58,741 bases of DNA from Candidatus Angelobacter sp. Gp1-AA117 (GTDB lineage Bacteria; Acidobacteriota; Terriglobia; Terriglobales; Acidobacteriaceae). Position 1 is the first letter of the stretch. Each line of letters opens with the position of its first letter. The stretch covers positions 1-58,741 of the forward strand of contig QHVI01000056.1 of assembly GCA_003223515.1 (NCBI GenBank). Reading direction: 5' to 3'. Under the pieces are notes generated by a model. That model did no database searches. It was not told the DNA's origin and worked only from the letters and a program-made list of their open reading frames with translations. The translations under genes were made by a program, and so were the position numbers. Below, in pieces: positions 43,423 through 51,256 of the stretch.

Positions 43423-44340
43423 TTACTGCCTGATGCGTGGGTTGGCTAATGAGTAAAAAAGATCGGTAAGGAAGTTGACGGCGACGTAGGTCAATCCAAT
43501 GACCAGGATGCAGCCCTGCACCAGGTAATAGTCGCGATTGCCGATGGACTGAACGGTGAGGCGTCCGATGCCAGGCCAGGAGAAGATTGTTTCGGTCACA
43601 ATGGCGCCGGCCAGCAGCGCACCAAATTGAAGTCCAACCACCGTCAGAACCGGAACCAGCGCGTTTCGCAACGCGTGCTTGTACACCACCACGTTTTCCG
43701 AAAGACCTTTGGCACGGGCAGTGCGAATGTAGTCCTGGCTGAGTTCTTCAAGCATGGCAGTGCGCACCATGCGGGTGAGGATTGCGGCCAGTGCTCCGCC
43801 CAGAGTGATGGCGGGAAGAACAAGATGAGCCACTGTGCCGGAACCGGAGACCGGCAGCATGGCGAGATGAATCGCGAAAAACAGAATCAGAATGGGGCCG
43901 AGAGCGAAGTTGGGAAATGACAATCCCAGAAGGCTGACGAAGCTCAGCAGGCGGTCATCCCAGCGGTTACGCCTGCGGGCAGAGCGCACGCCTGCCGGAA
44001 TGGAGATGAGCAGCGCCACAATCATGGCTGCAACCGTGAGTTGCAGAGTCCATGGATACCGCTGGGAGATGATCTGGGTGACGGGTTGGTCAAAGCGCAG
44101 CGAGCGTCCAAGGTCGCCATGGAGAACGCCTTTCCAGTAATTCAGATACTGGCGGCCGATGGGCACATCAAGGCCATAGGCGCGGCGGGCGGCTTCGATG
44201 TCTCCGGCGGAAGCACCCTCGCCGAGCATCTGCTGGATGGGATCACCAGGAACGAGATGGATGAGCAGGAAGACCACCGATACCACGAGCCACAGCACGG
44301 GAACCATGTAGAGGACGCGGGTGGTCACATAGCGGAGCAT
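43423..44340 (-). CDS. ABC transporter permease, DppB/OppB family
   Basis: A 305-residue membrane protein with six helices. N-terminus TRVLYMVPVLWLVVSVVFLLIHLVPGDP is diagnostic of oligopeptide/dipeptide permeases of the B type. The ATPase-coupling loop EELSQDYIRTARAKGLSENVVVYKHALRNALVPVLTVVG (EAA motif) is intact. The partner permease, ATPase and binding-protein genes are not adjacent, so the system is split or this copy is orphaned. Confidence 0.92.
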   Translation of the reverse strand: MLRYVTTRVLYMVPVLWLVVSVVFLLIHLVPGDPIQQMLGEGASAGDIEAARRAYGLDVPIGRQYLNYWKGVLHGDLGRSLRFDQPVTQIISQRYPWTLQLTVAAMIVALLISIPAGVRSARRRNRWDDRLLSFVSLLGLSFPNFALGPILILFFAIHLAMLPVSGSGTVAHLVLPAITLGGALAAILTRMVRTAMLEELSQDYIRTARAKGLSENVVVYKHALRNALVPVLTVVGLQFGALLAGAIVTETIFSWPGIGRLTVQSIGNRDYYLVQGCILVIGLTYVAVNFLTDLFYSLANPRIRQ

Positions 44341-44427
44341 CAGCAGTTAGACATTAGCAATTCATCATGTCCGGCGCAATTTTTTCCCATCACTATCGGT
44401 ATTCTCGCTTGAATCGAGTTGTATTGC

Positions 44428-44874
44428 TCATGCATGCTCGGTTTCGAGTTTAGTGATTTTTTCGACGCGGCGCTCGTGGCGTCCGCCGGCAAAAGATGTA
44501 GCGAGCCATTTATCGACGATCCTGACGGCTTCATCTTCCTGCAGGATGCGTGAGCCCAGAGCGAGCACGTTGGCGTTGTTATGCTCGCGGCTCATTTGCG
44601 CCTCATATTCGCTGCTGACATTGGCAGCGCGGATGCCATCGATTTTGTTAGCTGAAATAGCCATGCCGATTCCGCTGCCGCAGACCAGGATTCCAAGATC
44701 GGCGCGGCGGTCGCTTACGTCATGCGCGACTTTGGCGGCAAAGTCAGGATAGTCCACCGATTCGTTTGAGCTGGTGCCCTCATCCTGAATGGCGATCTGC
44801 TGCTGCTGGAGGTGCTGCTTGATCTTTTCTTTCAATTCATATCCGGCGTGGTCTGCGCCCAGGGCAATCTTCAT
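44428..44874 (-). CDS. rpiB: Ribose-5-phosphate isomerase B
   Basis: A 148-residue enzyme of the non-oxidative pentose phosphate pathway. The start MKIALGADHAGYELKEKIKQHL matches the conserved N-terminus. The catalytic Cys lies in LVCGSGIGMAISANKIDGIRAA, and the later HNNANVLALGSR motif is complete. A longer upstream frame is not conserved. A terminator of the preceding gene lies in front. Confidence 0.95.
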   Translation of the reverse strand: MKIALGADHAGYELKEKIKQHLQQQQIAIQDEGTSSNESVDYPDFAAKVAHDVSDRRADLGILVCGSGIGMAISANKIDGIRAANVSSEYEAQMSREHNNANVLALGSRILQEDEAVRIVDKWLATSFAGGRHERRVEKITKLETEHA

Positions 44875-44904
44875 AAAGGCATTGTACGGAACCAGCAGCA
44901 AATG

Positions 44905-44927
44905 AAAAAGGCCGGACGGACCGGCCT
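44905..44927 (-). terminator. Rho-independent terminator after the SmbP-like gene
   Basis: On the minus strand AGGCCGG, loop TCCGT, CCGGCCT, then five T. The 7-bp GC stem (44909-44927) lies 27 bp past the stop at 44954. Confidence 0.88.
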
Positions 44928-44953
44928 GGCCTGGCTCTGACGGCAAAGAGCGA

Positions 44954-45256
44954 TTACTTGTGTTCGTGCTTGTCTTCGTTCTTGTCGCCCGCCTTCATGC
45001 CTGCTTCCACGTGCTTGATGGCTTCGCGAGTGGCGGCAAGAGCCTTGGCGCGGTGTCCGCCTTTGTCATGCTTGGCCTGCTGAAGATGCTGCTCCGCCTG
45101 CTTCAGGGCATCAAGGGCAGCCTGCATGTGGGGCTGATCTTCGTCTTCAGCCACTACGGGTGTGGTGGTATTGGTGTTTGATTTGGCAAAGCCTGCGGGC
45201 AGGGCAAACATCCCCAGAACCACCGCCATAGCCATAAATTTCAGGAAACTCTTCAT
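44954..45256 (-). CDS. SmbP-like exported His-rich helical protein
   Basis: Start MKSFLKFMAMAVVLGMFALPAGFA, preceded by GGAGGAG. After signal removal about 75 residues remain, with a helix-turn-helix pattern HMQAALDALKQAEQHLQQAKHDKGGHRAKALAATREAIKHVEAGM and a terminal DKNEDKHEHK. The spacing of His and Ala/Leu matches the small metal-binding protein SmbP family (copper binding in Nitrosomonas). Probably a periplasmic metal buffer. Terminated by the hairpin at 44909-44927. Confidence 0.75.
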   Translation of the reverse strand: MKSFLKFMAMAVVLGMFALPAGFAKSNTNTTTPVVAEDEDQPHMQAALDALKQAEQHLQQAKHDKGGHRAKALAATREAIKHVEAGMKAGDKNEDKHEHK

Positions 45257-45439
45257 ATCGTGACTCCTCCCTTTCAGATTCACTGATGCAGAAGATCATC
45301 AAACCATGCAGCTTATCCTGTCAAGTTGTACCCCAGTAGATACAACACTAAAGACATAGGGCTATTGCCTCACTTGTTCCCAGCGCGGATTTCATCAGAT
45401 AATCACGCCAGCAGCCGTCCTGACTAAATTGAGGTAATC

Positions 45440-46252
45440 ATGGCCACCCCCACAACCGGAGAACCCCAGGCTTCTTCAACCATGCCCGGGTACAAATTCA
45501 TTCAGTTTGAAATCACCAGTTGCGTTGCCCGGCTCACGCTGAATCACGCACCTCACAACGTGCTCACCGTCCCCATGATGAAGGAGATGGCCGAGTCAAT
45601 CGAGAGCCTGAACGGGCGCGCCGATGTGAAGGCCATTCTGCTGCAATCTTCCCAATCCGCATTTTCCGCAGGTATTTCGCTTGAAGATTCGCGGCCGGAC
45701 CGCGTATTTCAGACGTTAGACGCCTTCACCCGCGTATTTCAGGCGATGGTGGATATTTCGAAACCGGTAATCGTGGTTGTGAATGGACCGGCGATCGGCG
45801 CAGGATCTGAACTGGTGGGCTTTGCCGATGTGGTGATTGCAACCCCCAAAGCCAAATTTGCACAACCGGAAGTTAAGCTGGGTGTATTTCCGCCGTTTGC
45901 CGCCGTGATGCTGCCGCAGTTGATTGGCCCCAAGAAGACCTATGAACTGATTCTGACGGGCGAGGCGCTTTCTGCGGAAGAGGCGCTACGCTTCGGCTTC
46001 GTCAACAAAGTAGTGCCTGAAGCTGAACTGACGACGCATGTAGAGTCGCTGGTCACCAGGATTTCTGAGTTCAGCGGCCCGGTATTGGAAGTAGCCAAGC
46101 GCGTGATCGGCAACTCGATGGGCCTGCCATTGAAAGAAGCCATGAAGAAGTCGCAGGACCTCTATCTCAATGAATTGATGAATCTGGAAGACGTCCAGGA
46201 AGGTCTGCGCGCCGTGATCGAGAAGCGCAAGCCGGTGTGGAAGAACAAGTAA
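45440..46252 (+). CDS. Enoyl-CoA hydratase family, cyclohexadiene-carbonyl-CoA hydratase-like
   Basis: A 270-residue crotonase-fold protein. Oxyanion-hole segments are SAFSAGISLED and GPAIGAGSELVGFADVVIATPKAKFAQPEVKLGVFPPFAAV. The LGVFPP.AAVMLP stretch and the shape after it resemble Dch hydratases of anaerobic aromatic breakdown more than fatty-acid enzymes; this is a similarity by eye. The Glu positions GSEL and QPEV are kept. No other aromatic pathway genes are nearby, so the substrate is unsure. Confidence 0.82.
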   Translation: MATPTTGEPQASSTMPGYKFIQFEITSCVARLTLNHAPHNVLTVPMMKEMAESIESLNGRADVKAILLQSSQSAFSAGISLEDSRPDRVFQTLDAFTRVFQAMVDISKPVIVVVNGPAIGAGSELVGFADVVIATPKAKFAQPEVKLGVFPPFAAVMLPQLIGPKKTYELILTGEALSAEEALRFGFVNKVVPEAELTTHVESLVTRISEFSGPVLEVAKRVIGNSMGLPLKEAMKKSQDLYLNELMNLEDVQEGLRAVIEKRKPVWKNK

Positions 46253-46454
46253 GCAGTCGGCACATAGCAATTGGCTTTTGGGCAAAGCCGAGCGCAGGGA
46301 AACTGGCCACAAGGCATGCGGGAAAGGACACTTCTACGTGCCAATTGTTCATTACCAGTTCAGCGGCTTGTAGCCAGGTTCAAAGATGTCCCGATCATTA
46401 TCATGCTTTCCATATTTCCCGTTTTATATTGGAAAGATTTTTGCTGGACTGACG

Positions 46455-46480
46455 ATAGCTAGCAGCCAGGAGCTGGAAGC
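46455..46480. repeat. AGCTA-type dispersed repeat
   Basis: ATAGCTAGCAGCCAGGAGCTGG lies directly before the next small gene and supplies AGGAGCTGG as a Shine-Dalgarno-like sequence, as at 33235. Confidence 0.6.
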
Positions 46481-46485
46481 TACTT

Positions 46486-46632
46486 ATGGAACGCAAATTT
46501 TTCTGGATGATCTTTATCGGGCTGAGTCTGCTGGCGGACTTTCTTTTGCCGCTGGTCTGGGGATTAGTGGCCAGCTTGCCCATCGCTGTCCTGAGCTGGT
46601 GGATTGCCTACCGGAGCGGCTGGTTTGAATAG
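46486..46632 (+). CDS. 48-aa membrane mini-protein
   Basis: Too short for standard ORF thresholds. MERKFFWMIFIGLSLLADF..., two hydrophobic helices (WMIFIGLSLLADFLLPLVWG and VASLPIAVLSWWIAY) and the tail RSGWFE. Closely similar mini-proteins ending in a WWIAYRS.WF motif are common in Acidobacteria. Function unknown. An SD-like AGGAGCTGG precedes it. Confidence 0.7.
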   Translation: MERKFFWMIFIGLSLLADFLLPLVWGLVASLPIAVLSWWIAYRSGWFE

Positions 46633-46639
46633 GGCAAAT

Positions 46640-46676
46640 AGCAATTTAGCTCTGGCCCTTGGCTTTTAGCTTTCGC
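46640..46676. repeat. AGCTA-type dispersed repeat
   Basis: AGCAATTTAGCTCTGGCCC and TTGGCTTTTAGCTTTCGCTC continue the same degenerate motif between two convergent genes. Confidence 0.5.
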
Positions 46677-46705
46677 TCAATCAAGTGAACACAAATTGCC
46701 AACTG

Positions 46706-47113
46706 CTATTTGCGATCTTTCAATCTCACCACAAATTTCAATCCTGACCAGATGTCGTCAATGGCGCAGATTTTGATGTCTACAAGGCCATGGCGCAAGC
46801 CGATGTCACGCACAACATTTTCATTCAGATCCGTCTTGATTTTGGAAGCGCCTTTGGGCCAGGAAATCCAGAGGGAGCCTTCCTGCTCCAGGTTTTTCTT
46901 CAGCTTCGGAAAGGTAGACTCCAGTTCAGCTTTGCCTTTGGTGAAGAACTGGATGAAGCCGCAGGGGCCTTTAAGCACCTTCAGGAGAGTTGCGTCTTCA
47001 GGCAGCGATCCCAATGTTTTGCGGTAATCTGAAGGCGGATTGCCAAGATAGACTTTGTGCCCCGGCTTGATGCCCAGCTTTTCGACAAGAGATCGTTTTG
47101 AGTATCCGGCCAT
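46706..47113 (-). CDS. DUF3052-type protein
   Basis: A 135-residue cytoplasmic protein, KLGIKPGHKVYLGNPPSDYRKTLGSLPEDATLLKVLKGPCGFIQFFTKGKAEL, then WISWPKGASKIKTDLNENVVRDIGLRHGLVDIKICAIDDIWSGLKFVVR. This is the family pattern of DUF3052: a Rossmann-like small domain with no assigned activity. Convergent with the mini-protein gene. Confidence 0.88.
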   Translation of the reverse strand: MAGYSKRSLVEKLGIKPGHKVYLGNPPSDYRKTLGSLPEDATLLKVLKGPCGFIQFFTKGKAELESTFPKLKKNLEQEGSLWISWPKGASKIKTDLNENVVRDIGLRHGLVDIKICAIDDIWSGLKFVVRLKDRK

Positions 47114-47156
47114 GTTGGTGAGCAGTATATAGCAAGCCTATTTACCGCAAATGACT

Positions 47157-48338
47157 CTAAGGGCGCGAAGGTGACAAGATCTTATCGAGAGCCCTTTCTA
47201 ACTGATTTAAGGCGTCCTTCACTGCTTCGGTTGCGATACCTACACCCATGCGGAAACGGCTGGGCGTTTCGAAAAATCTGCCGGGAACCACGCTGGTATC
47301 GAAATCGTTGCGCAGCATGGTGCAGAATTCTTCTGTAGTGCTGGTGCTCGTCTTGCCTTCTGCCGGGAGAGAGTTTTCCGCGCAGCCGAGGGCGGCTGCG
47401 CTCCACGAAGATTTTTCAGTACGCAGGCGGGGAAAGACGATGGTTCCGTATTCCGGCCAGAAGTAATCGAGATCGTTGCGCGAATCCAGAAAGTTCTTGA
47501 GCAATGCACGGTTGGTATCGAGCAGGGCTTTCATATGCGCGGAAATCTGATCGAGTTTAGAGAAAGCGATCACGCTCAACAGTTCAGCCGGATGAGCAAA
47601 GGTGGCGCCGTGCAGATCGTTGATATGCCACATGCGCTCAGCTATGTCAGAAGGGGCAAGAAGCCATCCACAGCGCAGGCCACTCAATCCATAGGCTTTG
47701 GTGAGGCTGTTGGTAATGATGAAGCGCTCGGGATCGAGATGGAAGGCAGTCTGTGGCTCCTGCTCAAAGAGCATTTCGCGATAGACCTCATCTACCACGA
47801 TGTAAGTATTTGTCTTGCGCGCCAGCGTGGCAACTTCTCCCAGCACTGGGTTTGGAATGAAGGCGCCGCTGGGATTGTGAAGGTTACAAATGACCAGGGC
47901 GCGAGTTCGTGGAGTGAGTTGGCGCTCAAGATCGGCCAGATCAAGAGCAAAGTTCATTTCTGCGGGACGGGCGAAGCGGCGGACCGTCAATCCTAAATAT
48001 TGCGCTACATCGAGAATCGGGCCATAGGAAGGCTGCTCGATCAGAACCTCGTCGCCGGGTTCAGTAATCGCGGCCAAAGCAAGGTAGTTGGCGAGCGATG
48101 TTCCTACGGCGCTGACCACGGATTCCTGGGGCACGCGGTAGCGGTCGGCAATGGCCTTCAGCAGAGGATCGTAGCCATAGATGCTGGGGCCGTTGATTTC
48201 GAGTTCCTCGATTTTCACGCCGAGCTCTGCCAGGGGCAGGCTGATCATGCCGCTGGTGGCCAGGTTGTACTTAGCGGCTAATTGGAGCTTGGCCCACTCC
48301 ATATACGGGGAACGCGCGGTGCTGCGGGAAACGTTCAT
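47157..48338 (-). CDS. PLP-dependent aminotransferase (class I/II) with an inserted segment
   Basis: A 393-residue fold-type I aminotransferase. NPSG in CNLHNPSGAF, PLP-lysine in ITNSLTKAYGLSGLRCGW (about 225) and the C-terminal PGRFFE...FRMGVG. The ATG overlaps the stop of the permease gene (ATGA). Between RLRTEKSS and TEEFCTMLRNDFDTSVVPGRFFE lies an extra stretch of about 25 residues encoded partly by a REP-like palindrome (47380-47401). Relatives normally go straight from the 'GT.VFPR' strand to 'FC..LR..fdv.vvPG'. The amino acid substrate is not readable. Confidence 0.88.
   Translation of the reverse strand: MNVSRSTARSPYMEWAKLQLAAKYNLATSGMISLPLAELGVKIEELEINGPSIYGYDPLLKAIADRYRVPQESVVSAVGTSLANYLALAAITEPGDEVLIEQPSYGPILDVAQYLGLTVRRFARPAEMNFALDLADLERQLTPRTRALVICNLHNPSGAFIPNPVLGEVATLARKTNTYIVVDEVYREMLFEQEPQTAFHLDPERFIITNSLTKAYGLSGLRCGWLLAPSDIAERMWHINDLHGATFAHPAELLSVIAFSKLDQISAHMKALLDTNRALLKNFLDSRNDLDYFWPEYGTIVFPRLRTEKSSWSAAALGCAENSLPAEGKTSTSTTEEFCTMLRNDFDTSVVPGRFFETPSRFRMGVGIATEAVKDALNQLERALDKILSPSRP
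47380..47401. repeat. REP-like palindrome inside the aminotransferase gene
   Basis: GCGCAGCCG (47380-47388), AGGG, CGGCTGCGC (47393-47401): perfect 9-bp arms. It is related to the palindrome at 22188-22211 and lies in frame inside coding sequence. Confidence 0.75.
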
Positions 48339-49711
48339 GCTCGTGAGATCCACCTCCAAATGTAGTACACAGGCACGCCGGTGGCGAGAATGGCCAGGCC
48401 GATCAAGGTATTTTTGGGAAACTGATAAATGGTATTGATGACCACGGCGGCGCAGGCGGTGCAGAAAAGCGCGGTAGTAATAGGGTGTCCGGGCATGCGG
48501 GTGCGCGGAGTGCCCAGGCCGCGATGGCGAAGCACAAAGAGGCAGCTCGCAGAAAGGCCGAAAAAGATCCAGTCCATGGAGGTGACGTAGTTGAGGATGT
48601 GTTCGAAGCTGCCGGAGAGCAGGATGACGATGGTCCATAGGCTCTGCACGGTGATGGCAACTACGGGAACGCGGGTGCGTGGGTGCAGCCAAGCAAGCTG
48701 GCGGAAGAAGACTCCGTCGTCAGCCATGGCGAAATAGACCCGGGGCGCGGTGAGCACACTCTGGCTCAGAAATCCCAAGGTAGAAATGGCGATACCCAGG
48801 GCGATCATAATGGCGCCACGATTGCCCATGGCAGCGCGCATGACGGCTGATGCGGGAGTATGCGTTTGCGCAAGACCGGTTGCTCCCAAGGCGCGAAGGC
48901 AGATGAAGTTCACCGAGGTGTAAAGCAGGGCTACACCCATGACGCCAAGAATCAGGGCCCGCGGCAGATCACGTCGCGGTTCTTTCAATTCTCCGGCAAC
49001 GAAACAGGCGGTTTGCCATCCACCATAAGCGAAGAGTACAGGCACCATGGCAGCCCCAAAAGATGAAAGCAAGCCGAATGAAAGAGGCTGGTCTGCTACG
49101 GGCCGGAACGAGAGATGCGGGGCATGCACCAGCAGTGCTCCAGCAATCACCAGCAGCGCGATAGCCAGAATCTTCAGCAGCATGAGCGCGCTCTGCACGT
49201 TGCTGCCGCTCTTCACGCCCAGACAATTAGCAATCGTAAGGAGAGTCAGCGTGAGGATAGCGACGAGCCATTCTGGAACCGGCCATCCGGTGAGTTCGAG
49301 GAAATAGCGGGAGAAGGTGACGGTGACGGCCGCCATGCCTCCCGTCTGGATCACCAGCAGCAGCACCCATCCATAGAGGAAGGCCACAAGCGGGTGATAA
49401 GCCTCGCGGAGGTAGGCGTATTGTCCTCCGACTTGAGGGAGACGATCAGCCAGTTCAGCCCAGATGAATGCCCCGGTAAGGGCGATGACTCCTCCGGCAA
49501 CCCATGCACCCAGAATCAGCGCGGGCGTGTGTACCTGCTGGGCGACAACATAGGGATTTATAAAGATACCAGCGCCGACAGTGCCGCCCATGACCAGCAT
49601 GGTGGCGTCAAAGAGGCCGAGGCGCCGGGCCAGGGGCGAGCTTTGCTCCGGTTGTGCCTGAGGAGAATTCAAAACAGTTTCCGCATAGTTCCGGCACCAA
49701 TATAATCGCAA
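48335..49711 (-). CDS. APC-family amino acid permease
   Basis: About 445-458 residues with twelve helices. N-terminal GLFDATMLVMGGTVGAGIFINPYVVAQ is the APC substrate-binding signature; later VAGELKEPRRDLPRALILGVMGVALLYTSVNFICLRALG. No ATG is available: the frame opens with TTG at 49711 and another TTG at 49672 (LNSPQ) is also possible. Coupled by ATGA overlap to the aminotransferase, so import and transamination of one amino acid are probably linked. Confidence 0.88.
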   Translation of the reverse strand: MRLYWCRNYAETVLNSPQAQPEQSSPLARRLGLFDATMLVMGGTVGAGIFINPYVVAQQVHTPALILGAWVAGGVIALTGAFIWAELADRLPQVGGQYAYLREAYHPLVAFLYGWVLLLVIQTGGMAAVTVTFSRYFLELTGWPVPEWLVAILTLTLLTIANCLGVKSGSNVQSALMLLKILAIALLVIAGALLVHAPHLSFRPVADQPLSFGLLSSFGAAMVPVLFAYGGWQTACFVAGELKEPRRDLPRALILGVMGVALLYTSVNFICLRALGATGLAQTHTPASAVMRAAMGNRGAIMIALGIAISTLGFLSQSVLTAPRVYFAMADDGVFFRQLAWLHPRTRVPVVAITVQSLWTIVILLSGSFEHILNYVTSMDWIFFGLSASCLFVLRHRGLGTPRTRMPGHPITTALFCTACAAVVINTIYQFPKNTLIGLAILATGVPVYYIWRWISRA

Positions 49712-49737
49712 TTTTGATTTAGCCGAAGGAGAGCAAT

Positions 49738-50748
49738 ATTAACATCCTGATTATTGGCGGTACCCGGAACCTGGGTTTATCCATCGTCGAACTGCTGCAC
49801 GAGCGCGGGCACAAGATCACGATCTTCAATCGCGGCCTCACGCGGGCGAAGCTGCCTGCGGGCGTAGAGCGCATCTATGGCGACCGCAGCCAGAAGCAAG
49901 ACATGGAGCAGGCGCTTGGCTCGCGCACCTTTGAAGCGGTGATCGATACCACCCTTTACACCGGAACAGAAGCGCTTGCCGCAGTCGACGTGCTCAAAAA
50001 CAGGACTGGGCATTTCCTCTTTATCAGCACCGGACAGGTGTACCTGGTGCGCAAGAAGATAAAGCGGCCCTTCCGTGAAGAGGATTATGAGGGTGAACTG
50101 ATCAAGGCGCCTCCGATCAAACGCGAATCTGATTATGAGAACTGGCTCTACGGGATGAACAAACGGGAAGCCGAGGATCACCTGTTCCAGGCATGGAAGG
50201 ATTTCAGATTCCCGGTGACATCGCTGCGCGCCCCCATGATCCATGGAGAGCGCGACCATTACCATCGCCTGCTGAACTATGTAAGAAGGCTGCAGGATGG
50301 CGGCCTGTTCGTGATTCCGGTTGAGCCTACTCCGCTGGTGCGGCATGTTTATGTGGAAGACGTAGCCAGCGCGGTGGTCTGCCTGGCTGAATCGGGCCAA
50401 GGCAAGGGACGCGCTTACAATCTTTCACAGGATGAAACCATCTCAGCCGAATACATGATCCGCATGATGGCTGACATGCTGAAGTCAGAGTTTGGAATGA
50501 TTGCCGTTCCACGCGTCAGGCTGGAGAAAGCCGGTTTGCTGCCGGCATGCTCTCCGTTTCATGGAAAATGGATGTCAGAGCTGGATAATATCCGCAGCAA
50601 GAAAGAACTGGGCTTAATCTATACGCCACTGGAGGCATACCTGGAGAAGATCGTGCGGTATTACGTCAGCCATCCGGAATTGCAGCCTGAAGGGTTTGAA
50701 GAAGCGCGGGAGAAAGAAAAGGAGATGGCGCAGAATGCCTTTGACTGA
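49738..50748 (+). CDS. NAD-dependent epimerase/dehydratase with an apparent ATT start codon
   Basis: The Rossmann motif INILIIGGTRNLGLSIVELLHERGH begins directly after AAGGAGAG, yet no ATG, GTG or TTG lies between the preceding stop (49720-49722) and that motif. The likely start is ATT at 49738, five bases after the binding site. An internal ATG at 49903 would delete the NAD-binding loop. The full protein has 336 residues with GDRS, YGMNKREAED (the YxxxK catalytic pair) and TSLRAPMIHGERD. It resembles NAD-sugar epimerases or isoflavone-reductase-like enzymes. Substrate unknown. Confidence 0.82.
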   Translation: MNILIIGGTRNLGLSIVELLHERGHKITIFNRGLTRAKLPAGVERIYGDRSQKQDMEQALGSRTFEAVIDTTLYTGTEALAAVDVLKNRTGHFLFISTGQVYLVRKKIKRPFREEDYEGELIKAPPIKRESDYENWLYGMNKREAEDHLFQAWKDFRFPVTSLRAPMIHGERDHYHRLLNYVRRLQDGGLFVIPVEPTPLVRHVYVEDVASAVVCLAESGQGKGRAYNLSQDETISAEYMIRMMADMLKSEFGMIAVPRVRLEKAGLLPACSPFHGKWMSELDNIRSKKELGLIYTPLEAYLEKIVRYYVSHPELQPEGFEEAREKEKEMAQNAFD

Positions 50749-50869
50749 TTTCCGGAGATGAATTCACCAGCGAACCATCGTTTTCACTTGTTGAGGATGG
50801 TTGCGGGGCTTATATTGGCGGAAGCATTCAGGCATTTTGAAATCGAAACACTCCACTTAAGGATGACGC

Positions 50870-51250
50870 ATGAAATTTCTTTCAAGCTGGGAAGGAAATG
50901 CTTATTTCCTCCTTCGTATTGTTTTCGGATTTTTGTATACATGCCACGGACTGCAGAAGTTATTTCTTCCAGGCCTCCTGCATGGAGAGAAGGTCCCTGC
51001 CGGATTCAATATCTTCTTTATCGGTGCGGTAATCGAATTAGTGGCAGGCGTGCTTATATTTTTTGGGTTTTTCACGCGTTGTGCCGCCTTTGTCGCCAGT
51101 GGCGAAATGGCCGTCGCTTACTTCAAAGTACATGCCCCACATGGCTTCTTTCCCATTGTGAACCACGGCGAACTGGCAGTGATCTACTGCTTTGTTGCGC
51201 TCTACATCGCGTGCCGTGGGGCAGGACGGCTTGGCATCGACAAATCCTGA
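50870..51250 (+). CDS. DoxX-family membrane protein
   Basis: A 126-residue four-helix protein. YFLLRIVFGFLYTCHGLQKLF (HG.QKLF motif) and GAVIELVAGVLIFFGFFTR.AAFVASGEMAVAYFKVHAP are typical of DoxX proteins, which are linked to respiratory quinone or sulphur metabolism. AAGGATGA precedes the ATG. Confidence 0.9.
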   Translation: MKFLSSWEGNAYFLLRIVFGFLYTCHGLQKLFLPGLLHGEKVPAGFNIFFIGAVIELVAGVLIFFGFFTRCAAFVASGEMAVAYFKVHAPHGFFPIVNHGELAVIYCFVALYIACRGAGRLGIDKS

Positions 51251-51256
51251 GCTTCC

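Noticed and set aside
48339-48692. N-terminal extension of the aminotransferase frame
   Set aside because: It overlaps the permease gene in another frame and is His/Arg/Pro-rich noise; the ATG at 48338 is directly before the conserved start.
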